Source: CAYRYU01 sp964428355
GTDB lineage: Bacteria; Muiribacteriota; Ozemobacteria; Ozemobacterales; Ozemobacteraceae
Reading direction: 5' to 3'
Assembly (NCBI GenBank): GCA_964428355.1
Contig: CAYRYU010000031.1
Location: forward strand, 7,089 to 71,088
DNA length: 64,000 nt
The notes beneath the pieces are model-generated. The model did no database searches. It was not told where the DNA came from and was given only the letters and a program-made list of their open reading frames with translations. The position numbers and the translations under genes were made by a program. This document shows positions 9,315-15,488 of this stretch, one piece after another. Every line of letters starts with the position of its first letter. The stretch's first letter is position 1.

Positions 9315-9410
9315 GAAAGATAATTGGTCTTCGAGTTCCTTGAAAGTTGCCCGATTGGGCCTGGAAATGAAGCCAAAGGTCTCGGGAGCCCTGTCCGGTT
9401 TCGGAAGTCG

Positions 9411-9427
9411 GCCCTCCCAAGGAGGGC
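9411..9427 (+). promoter_or_regulatory. hairpin in the leader of the C11 protease gene
   Basis: A perfect 7-bp stem, GCCCTCC with GGAGGGC, around a CAA loop. It is not followed by a T-run, so it is not a standard terminator. It sits just ahead of the ribosome site at about 9442-9447 and could modulate translation or mRNA stability (inference). Confidence 0.4.
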
Positions 9428-9455
9428 TTATAAGTTGAATCAGGAGGAACAAGTA

Positions 9456-10793
9456 GTGAAACGAGTATTGAGTACCCTGGCAGTTTTCGCACTGGTTGCG
9501 GTTTTCGTGGCCCCCGGTTATGCGGCCGCCGAAAAAGAGTGGACCTTCGCCGTTTTCCTGAACGCCCACAACAACCTTGATCCTTATGCCGTCACCAACC
9601 TCGAGCAAATGACCCGCGTTGGCTCGAATGATCACATGAACATCGTTTCCATGACCGACCGTGAAGCCGACAAATGCTCCTACCAGTACATCGAGAAGGG
9701 CAATATCAAGACCCTCGAAGAACTCGGCTCCGTCGACATGGGCGATTACAAGGTCCTCATCAAATTCGGCCAGTGGGTGAAAGACAACTATCCCGCGAAG
9801 CACTACATGTTCATCGTCTGGAACCATGGCGCCGGCTGGGCCAAATCCGTCAGCGCCGTTTCCAAGGGCATCTCCTACGATGACGGCACCGGCAATCACA
9901 TCACCACTCCCCAGCTCGGACAGGCTCTCGCCGAGATCAAGAAGATCATCGGGAAGAACATCGACATCTTCGGGATGGATGCCTGCTTGATGCAGATGAT
10001 GGAAGTCGTCTACGAGATCAAGGATTCCTGTGACTACGTTCTCGGGTCCGAAGAGACCGAACCCGGCGACGGATACCCCTACGACAATTTCCTCAAGCAC
10101 CTGACCGCTGGCGTTTCCGCCGAGGATTTCGGCGCGGGAATGGTGAAGGAATTCTCCGCTGCCTACAGTGGTGGCTGCTTCGGCTACAGCGATGTCACCA
10201 CCTCTCTCGTGAAATCCTCCGCACTCGAAGCCCTTCGGGAAGCGATCGACGGGTTCTGCAATGCCGCCATCGCCGGAAAGTTCGCCCCCGAGTTCAAGAC
10301 CGCCCTCACCAAGGTCCAGAAGTTCTACTACCGCACCAACATCGACCTCATCCACTACGCGACCCTGATCAAGGCCGCCGTGAAGGATGAAGGCATGAAG
10401 GCCGCCTGCCAGAAGCTGGTCGATGCCGCCAAGGCCGCCATTCCCGCGAACGGCGCCACCGGCACCACCATGAAGAATGCCTCCGGCCTCGCCATCTACT
10501 TCCCCGCCAATAGTTATTCCTTTGACAAGAACTATTCCAAATTGGCCTATGGAAAAGCCGGCCTGTGGGACGAGATGTGCTTCGACTACTACAAGAAGAG
10601 CACCGCCACGACCATCGTTGGCGACCTGGGCAACGGCGACACCAGCTCCCTGGCCGAATTCGCCGGCTCCAACGCCGATCCCGAGATCGTGAAATACGTC
10701 GTTACCGCCGTGAATTTCGCGGTCTTCTGCGAAGGCGGATATGACAAGGCCATCCAGGACACCGTCAAAGGCCTCATCAACGGAATCAAGTAA
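9456..10793 (+). CDS. clostripain-family (C11) secreted cysteine protease
   Basis: A 445-residue secreted peptidase of clan CD. The start is the GTG at 9456, preceded by AGGAGG eight bases upstream. It opens on a signal peptide (VKRVLSTLAVFALVAVF, cleavage near YAAA). The catalytic dyad is visible: His124 in WNHGAGW and Cys177 in GMDACLMQMMEV. The family usually cleaves after basic residues and self-activates. The C-terminal part has no additional recognised domain. The gene has its own promoter and a strong terminator, so it is a single-gene transcription unit. Confidence 0.88.
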   Translation: MKRVLSTLAVFALVAVFVAPGYAAAEKEWTFAVFLNAHNNLDPYAVTNLEQMTRVGSNDHMNIVSMTDREADKCSYQYIEKGNIKTLEELGSVDMGDYKVLIKFGQWVKDNYPAKHYMFIVWNHGAGWAKSVSAVSKGISYDDGTGNHITTPQLGQALAEIKKIIGKNIDIFGMDACLMQMMEVVYEIKDSCDYVLGSEETEPGDGYPYDNFLKHLTAGVSAEDFGAGMVKEFSAAYSGGCFGYSDVTTSLVKSSALEALREAIDGFCNAAIAGKFAPEFKTALTKVQKFYYRTNIDLIHYATLIKAAVKDEGMKAACQKLVDAAKAAIPANGATGTTMKNASGLAIYFPANSYSFDKNYSKLAYGKAGLWDEMCFDYYKKSTATTIVGDLGNGDTSSLAEFAGSNADPEIVKYVVTAVNFAVFCEGGYDKAIQDTVKGLINGIK

Positions 10794-10816
10794 TCCCTGT
10801 AATCCAGTAAGGTCCG

Positions 10817-10848
10817 AAAAACCCCGGGTTTCGACCCGGGGTTTTTTT
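10817..10848 (+). terminator. Rho-independent terminator of the C11 protease gene
   Basis: AACCCCGGGT and ACCCGGGGTT form a GC-rich stem around a TTCG-type loop, followed by seven T. It lies 24 bp after the stop codon. Confidence 0.9.
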
Positions 10849-10861
10849 GCGCCCGACGCCA

Positions 10862-10890
10862 TTGACGGTTTCTCCAGGAGCGGGTACAAT
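10862..10890 (+). promoter_or_regulatory. predicted housekeeping-type promoter of the ComEC-like hydrolase gene
   Basis: TTGACG (10862-10867) and TACAAT (10885-10890) with an optimal 17-bp spacer, directly after the preceding terminator and about 38 bp before the start codon. Confidence 0.6.
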
Positions 10891-10928
10891 TGTAATACGC
10901 GTCTTGGTTCAGTAAGGAGTATCGAGTA

Positions 10929-12140
10929 ATGATCAGACGAACTAGACCAGTCGTTCCTTTTTTCACAGTTTTCCCCTGCTCGTTGATTTTGCTCATCATC
11001 CTTTCGGGAGTTTCCCGCGTTGAGGCCATTTCACCCCTCTCGCCTACCTCCCGTACCGAAACCGAAGCCCCCGCCCCCCTTCTCACCATCGATTTCATCG
11101 ATGTCGGCCAGGGAGATGCCATTCTCCTTCGGTCGGGAGGGAAAAACGTTCTCATCGATGCGGGCGATGACAACAAGGATGCGGGAAAGATCATTCTCGC
11201 CTTCCTGAAGAAGAAAAAGATCAAGAAGATCGATACCGCTGTTATCACCCATCCCCATCGCGACCACTTCGGCGGTTTCATCGATCTCGTTGCGAAGTTT
11301 CCGATCGGGGAGTTCCTCTATTCCACAGATTCGCTCTACTTCATCGATCTTCCAGGTTCCTATGGCGACAAAACCATCCTGAACGACCTGGTGAAAGCCA
11401 TCCACGCGAAGGGGATTCCCTACAACCAGGTTCACTACGGGGACACCTTCGATTGGGGGGCCGGAATCAAGGTCGAAGTCCTGCATACTTCCGAAGGGGT
11501 TTATTCAGAACCATCTGAAGACGAGTTCCCGCCCACGGCAAATGACTTTTCGCTCGTTTTCAAAGTCACCGCGGGGGACGTGAGCTTCCTTTTCACGGGC
11601 GATCTGGAAGCCCGGGGAGAAGCAGCCATGGAAGCCCGTTGGGGAAAGAAACTCCGTTCGGATGTCCTCAAAGTCGGGCATCATGGGAGCCGCTCATCTT
11701 CTTCCCAGGCTTTCCTGAAGGTCGTCTCCCCGGGTTTCGGGGTCATCCAGGTCGGGGCGAACAACCAGTTCAACCACCCGAGCGCGTCCACCATCCAGGC
11801 TCTCCAGGCGATGAGCATCGTCACCTACCGGACCGACCACTCCGGAACGATAACCTCACGCACCGATGGAAAAGCGGTGGAGTTTTCGCTCGAACATTCC
11901 GGTAGTCTCAGAGACCTGGTGGCTTCGGCAGGTCGCCTCGATTCGATGTCCGACAGGGAGCTCGCGGGGGTCCATTATGAAGCCATCCGGAGCCGTGTTG
12001 CGGAGAAAGTCCGATGCGACCTTTCCGCGGGGAACCTCGGGGAGATAATCGAGCTGCTCCAGGCTCCCCTCCCCGCAACCGAAGGGAATCTCCAGAACGT
12101 CGTCCGGGATATGCTTCGTTTCGAGTACCTGCACAGATAA
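10929..12140 (+). CDS. secreted ComEC/Rec2-like metallo-beta-lactamase-fold hydrolase
   Basis: A 403-residue protein with a signal peptide or signal anchor at 10-32. The metallo-beta-lactamase domain covers about 52-320. IDFIDVGQGDAILL and HPHRDHFGG (the HxHxDH metal motif with Pro in the variable position), FLFTGDLEARGE and KVGHHGSRSSSS are the hallmarks of the soluble ComEC-type hydrolase family. It likely acts on nucleic acids or another phosphodiester outside the cytoplasm. The 80-residue C-terminal tail is unassigned. The ATG at 10929 is preceded by AAGGAG. No ComEA or ComEC channel gene is nearby. Confidence 0.82.
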   Translation: MIRRTRPVVPFFTVFPCSLILLIILSGVSRVEAISPLSPTSRTETEAPAPLLTIDFIDVGQGDAILLRSGGKNVLIDAGDDNKDAGKIILAFLKKKKIKKIDTAVITHPHRDHFGGFIDLVAKFPIGEFLYSTDSLYFIDLPGSYGDKTILNDLVKAIHAKGIPYNQVHYGDTFDWGAGIKVEVLHTSEGVYSEPSEDEFPPTANDFSLVFKVTAGDVSFLFTGDLEARGEAAMEARWGKKLRSDVLKVGHHGSRSSSSQAFLKVVSPGFGVIQVGANNQFNHPSASTIQALQAMSIVTYRTDHSGTITSRTDGKAVEFSLEHSGSLRDLVASAGRLDSMSDRELAGVHYEAIRSRVAEKVRCDLSAGNLGEIIELLQAPLPATEGNLQNVVRDMLRFEYLHR

Positions 12141-12166
12141 CTCGGGACCCGGGGCAGATTCCAATC

Positions 12167-12191
12167 ACCGGTTTCGAAAACCGGTTTCTTT
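12167..12191 (+). terminator. Rho-independent terminator after the ComEC-like gene
   Basis: ACCGGTTT and AAACCGGT form an 8-bp stem around a CGA loop, followed by TTCTTTC. It lies 26 bp after the stop codon. Confidence 0.75.
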
Positions 12192-12274
12192 CCCAGATTT
12201 CCTGCTTTCCAAGCCGAAATCCAGACCACGTTTTAGAATCCGGGGGCTGAAGAACGATGACCTGCCCCTTGATT

Positions 12275-12739
12275 TCAGTTGACCAGAAAGGTTCCGATGG
12301 TTACCTTGTCGATTCGTTCCGGCTCGGTCGTTTTTCGGAGCAGGCGATTCAACCCGTTTTCAAGGTTCTTTTGCAGGAAACCGTCCGAGTAGTCGTCCCG
12401 AGCCCGCTGCGTGGTCATTTTCGTAAGGGTTTGGGAGATCAGTTCCTTCATCTCCCATTTTCTTTCTTCGAGGAGCGGGGCAAGGTTTCCCAGAAAGCGG
12501 AGTTCGACCTCGACCTTGATGAAGTGGGAATCTTCATCCAGCGAAGGAGCGGTGATCTCTCCAAGGAAGAAACGTTGGACGGCCAGAGAAGGGGAAAATG
12601 AGGTCCCCGGACCTGGTAACCCTTCCGGGCTGGGGCCGACCCTTCCCTTCCGGGCAGCCTGATAGCTCAAGCCCGTTCCGATCATGACCATCGCCAGGAG
12701 CAGGAGAAAGCCCACCGGGAGGCGAATTGCTGGGTTCAT
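12275..12739 (-). CDS. FliL-like flagellar basal-body-associated protein
   Basis: A 154-residue single-pass membrane protein: TM at about 8-28 (GFLLLLAMVMIGTGLSY), a low-complexity linker, then a periplasmic domain matching the FliL pattern. That pattern is FFLGEIT, DSHFIKVEVELRF, a helix with LISQTLTKM, then LLRKT and VTIGTFLVN at the end. FliL proteins stabilise stator/rotor interactions. No other flagellar gene is in the window, so this may be an orphan paralogue with another role. The ATG at 12739 follows AAGGAGG. Confidence 0.65.
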   Translation of the reverse strand: MNPAIRLPVGFLLLLAMVMIGTGLSYQAARKGRVGPSPEGLPGPGTSFSPSLAVQRFFLGEITAPSLDEDSHFIKVEVELRFLGNLAPLLEERKWEMKELISQTLTKMTTQRARDDYSDGFLQKNLENGLNRLLRKTTEPERIDKVTIGTFLVN

Positions 12740-13162
12740 CAAAAACCTCCTTCCCAACCGTGAAATGGGGAATTCCTCCGCAAAAATGCCCCGGAAAAAG
12801 GAATTTTTCCTTCAAGAGAGAGTGAAGAGTCTCCCATTGAGGATAGGGGGGAAGGCCCAACCTTCACCGGAGATAGAATGTTGCAAGTTCGATGCCCGAA
12901 GCGTGCTTTCCGTGCTCGAGTCCGGGAAGATGGAATGCCTGATCGAGCCTTTTCCATGCGACCCGATTGTGCATCCTTTCCCCAAGCCGAAGCTGTCAGT
13001 AAAGGAGAGCCCTGACGGATTTCCGGTCACGGAATGCCGGAATGTCGGCAGGCGAAATGAAGACCCGCTGGTGATGCGGGGAAAGAGCCCAAAAACCTGG
13101 TACACTAATTGCGTAAATTCCTCCAAACCCTATCAGACCACAAGAACGAAAGGGAGGGCTTC
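12740..13162. other. intergenic region without a supported gene
   Basis: This lies between the divergent FliL-like gene and the Pro-rich secreted gene. An open frame on the plus strand across it has unlikely composition and no ribosome site. An extended -10 (TGGTACACT, hexamer at 13101-13106) could drive the gene at 13163, but I see no matching -35. Confidence 0.45.
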
Positions 13163-14047
13163 ATGAAAATCGCAAGACTGACAACGGTAATCCTCCTTCT
13201 GGCCATTTTCAGCTTCCTCTTTACCGCCGAAAGCTGGGCGGGTGGGAAGCGAAAACATCGCCGAATCGGGTTTTTCCACAGGATCTGCCATGCGATCCGG
13301 CATGTCGGGGATCATATCGTGAACGGAATCGTCGATTCAGCGGTAAAGATACACCATGCTCTTTCCGGCAAGAAACGCTGGGTCTGGGTTTGCGGACATT
13401 ACGACGCGGACGGCCATCATGTGAAGGGCCACTGGCGGTATGTGAAACCCAAGAAAGGTGGCAAGGGTGGTTCCGCTCAAGGCCCAGGCCAGGGTGGTGG
13501 AAATCCCCCGCCCGCCAAGAACGAAGGAAGCCTTCCCCCTCTTCCTCCCGCAACGGAAACCCCGGTTGCTCCTTCCGCTCCAGCCGATTCCTCCGCGATG
13601 CCCAGCGAGCCTCCCGCTCCCTCCAGTGAACCTCCCGCAGTTCCCGAGCCCCCCAAGGAAAGGACCCTCGGAATGCTCATGACCGACCTGGTTTCCATCT
13701 CCGGCGACATGCAGGCGGTCCAGGACAACGCAATCGATACACGTAACGCCAAAAAGGGAACGGCCGCTGACGGAATCGAAGCCGATTTCAGTCTTCTCGC
13801 CGACGACCGCGATGCCGATTCCGGCAAACTGATCAAAGTGGTCTGCGACGACCTCGAGAAGAACAATGGCCAGCCCGGGGTCTTCTACACCGCGTTCATG
13901 TGGAACCTGCAGCACTACTCCTCCTCCCAGCGCGAAGCCATCAAGGATGTCATCGAAGCGGTCAAATCCGACATCCGGGCCAACGTGGGCCACTCAAAAA
14001 AGAACTCCGCCTTCAAGACCCGCCTCGACGAAATGAACAAGTTCTGA
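13163..14047 (+). CDS. secreted protein with basic N-terminal region and Pro-rich linker
   Basis: A 294-residue protein. The signal peptide (MKIARLTTVILLLAIFSFLF) ends near SWAGG. A His/Arg-rich segment follows, then an aromatic motif WVWVCGHYDADG with KGHWRYV. This resembles the YxW-GHW segments of YXWGXW-type secreted repeats. About 70 residues of Pro/Ser/Ala linker (115-180) lead to an acidic, helical C-terminal domain (185-294). No enzyme motif is seen. The start at 13163 has GGGAGG upstream and a terminator follows the stop. Confidence 0.65.
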   Translation: MKIARLTTVILLLAIFSFLFTAESWAGGKRKHRRIGFFHRICHAIRHVGDHIVNGIVDSAVKIHHALSGKKRWVWVCGHYDADGHHVKGHWRYVKPKKGGKGGSAQGPGQGGGNPPPAKNEGSLPPLPPATETPVAPSAPADSSAMPSEPPAPSSEPPAVPEPPKERTLGMLMTDLVSISGDMQAVQDNAIDTRNAKKGTAADGIEADFSLLADDRDADSGKLIKVVCDDLEKNNGQPGVFYTAFMWNLQHYSSSQREAIKDVIEAVKSDIRANVGHSKKNSAFKTRLDEMNKF

Positions 14048-14071
14048 CCCGGACGGTCTCCCAGAAAAACT

Positions 14072-14100
14072 GGCACCCCTGTTCTCGAGGGGTGCCTTTC
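14072..14100 (+). terminator. Rho-independent terminator after the Pro-rich secreted gene
   Basis: GGCACCCCT and AGGGGTGCC form a 9-bp perfect stem around a 7-nt loop, followed by TTTC. It lies 25 bp past the stop codon. Confidence 0.75.
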
Positions 14101-14104
14101 GCTT

Positions 14105-15109
14105 TCCTGGCTTTTTTCCTTTACCAGGACGTCCATTTCATCGACGGAGTAATGCACACCGATGTCTGGGAGTCGACGATCGACACGTACAGTGCATTCC
14201 CGGGTTCCAAAGGCTATTCCCTTTCCCGGAATTTTTCAAAACCGCTTCGACAGGCCACCATGGCTCTTCAAATGGAAGGAAAACCTGCGAGATGGGCCGT
14301 TCTGGCGCAAGGAATCCACCCGATTCGATCCTCCGCTGGAAATCCCGGTCTACACAATCGGAGGGCTCCTTGATGGTCACCGGGACTCGGTCATCCGCCT
14401 CCTGGACTCTCCCGACAAATCGGTCAAAGCGGAGATCGGCGCGTGGAAGCACGAATGGCCAAACACGGGGGACCCCCCGCCCGGACTACGAATGGCGACG
14501 GAAGGCTTAGCGCTGGTGGGACCATCGGCTGAAGGGCGAAGAAATTGGAATCATGGAGGAACCGCGCTTCATGGTCTTCGTCCGGGATGCGGTTCCTGAC
14601 CGGTCATAGGGGTTGAACCCCGGCGGTTCTTCGCCGGGACGGGCATCGAACTCCCCGTTGCCGTCAGAAACACACTGACGGGAATCTGTGGCCTTCCAAA
14701 AGTCGAAACTGATGAGTGGCCTCCCGATGCATCATTTTCCGAAACTGACGAAGGTTACCTCGCCGATTACGGGTACGGCCCGGAATCTGGAAAGGGGACG
14801 TACAGGTGCGGAATCGATCAGAAAATGACGATCGGAAAAACCAGCTTCCGGATGCGGGAAAGAAACACCTGGAAGGTTGATGATGCCGATCCCGCCAATG
14901 CTTCCTATGGCTCGGAGACCGACTGTGCAATCAAACCTGCGGGCCGGGAACTCCGGCTCATCTCAGAGTTTTTTGTGACATCGGATGAGCGGGATTTCCA
15001 CCTGGCGCTCCGAAGGCGGTTGTTCGAAGATGGAGATCTGGCCCGGGAAAAAAAAAGGGGAAAGGTCGATCCCCCGGGGTTTTCATTGACCGTGAAAACC
15101 GTGTGGTGA
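14105..15109 (+). pseudogene. CocE/NonD (S15-type) hydrolase pseudogene
   Basis: Pieces of an S15/CocE-like alpha/beta-hydrolase lie in successive frames. Frame 1 gives YQDVHFIDGVMHTDVWES (about 14118-14215). Frame 2 gives FDRPPWLFKWKENLRDGPFW, IPVYTIGGLLDGHRDSV and EIGAWKHEWPN (about 14240-14465). Frame 3 gives EWRRKA, a stop, then RWWDHRLKGEE and PRFMVFVRD (about 14490-14597). The C-terminal jelly-roll is at 14825-15109 (RERNTWKVDDADPANAS, LRRRLFEDGDLA). The family Asp (GGLLDGHR) and His (WKH) motifs are recognisable, but the N-terminal half with the nucleophile Ser is absent. At least two frameshifts and one stop make it non-functional. Confidence 0.72.
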
Positions 15110-15138
15110 CCTCGTGTTCCGAAGCGGTCCCCGGCGGT

Positions 15139-15443
15139 CCAAAGAGCCACCTGCCCCGGTAAGGACTGCGGGACCCGTGGCTCTAAGGCCCCAGAAACGG
15201 GCCAAAGAGCCACCTGCCCCGGTAANNNNNNNNNNNNNNNNNNNNNNNNNNNNNNNNNNNNNNNNNNNNNNNNNNNNNNNNNNNNNNNNNNNNNNNNNNN
15301 NNNNNNNNNNNNNNNNNNNNNNNNNGGACCCGTGGCTCTAAGGCCCCAGAAACGGGCCAAAGAGCCACCTGCCCCGGTAAGGACTGCGGGACCCGTGGCT
15401 CTAAGGCCCCAGAAACGGGCCAAAGAGCCACCTGCCCCGGTAA
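15139..15443 (+). repeat. 63-bp tandem repeat array with hairpin in each unit, interrupted by an assembly gap
   Basis: Full units lie at 15163-15225 and 15381-15443, an almost full one at 15326-15380, and a partial one at about 15139-15162. Each unit contains an inverted repeat: GTGGCTCT, AA, GGCCC, a 7-nt loop (CAGAAAC), GGGCC, AA, AGAGCCAC. That gives 8-bp and 5-bp stems around a symmetric AA/AA internal loop. Units are virtually identical, so the array is young or homogenised. It ends about 45 bp before the start of the first giant cyclase gene. True copy number is hidden by the N run. Confidence 0.9.
15226..15325. other. assembly gap of 100 N
   Basis: Exactly 100 undetermined bases inside the tandem repeat. 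This is a placeholder of unknown true length left where short reads could not span identical repeat units. Confidence 0.97.
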
Positions 15444-15476
15444 CGGGTCTTAACGTAATCTTTGCCCTCGCTGTGC

Positions 15477-15482
15477 TATTAT
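15477..15482 (+). promoter_or_regulatory. possible -10 element of a leaderless cyclase transcript
   Basis: TATTAT ends seven bases before the GTG at 15489, which would place the transcription start at the start codon itself. No Shine-Dalgarno sequence precedes the GTG. No clear -35 is present at 16-18 bp; TTAACG at 15450-15455 is 21 bp away. Confidence 0.4.
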
Positions 15483-15488
15483 CTTGCC

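Noticed and set aside
9219..10889. 556-codon minus-strand open frame, Gly/Val-rich
   Set aside because: It is fully antisense to the clostripain gene, whose promoter, signal peptide, catalytic residues and terminator are all clear. The composition is that of a GC-rich shadow frame.
13020..13110. Possible cyclic-di-GMP-type riboswitch ahead of the Pro-rich gene
   Set aside because: A few short words look similar, but I could not lay out the conserved stems and tetraloop/receptor.
12684..13166. 160-codon plus-strand frame ahead of the Pro-rich secreted gene
   Set aside because: Unlikely composition, no ribosome site, overlaps the opposite FliL-like start region.
15139..15443. Tandem repeats considered as a CRISPR array
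   Set aside because: Units are directly contiguous with no unique spacers, and no cas gene is present.
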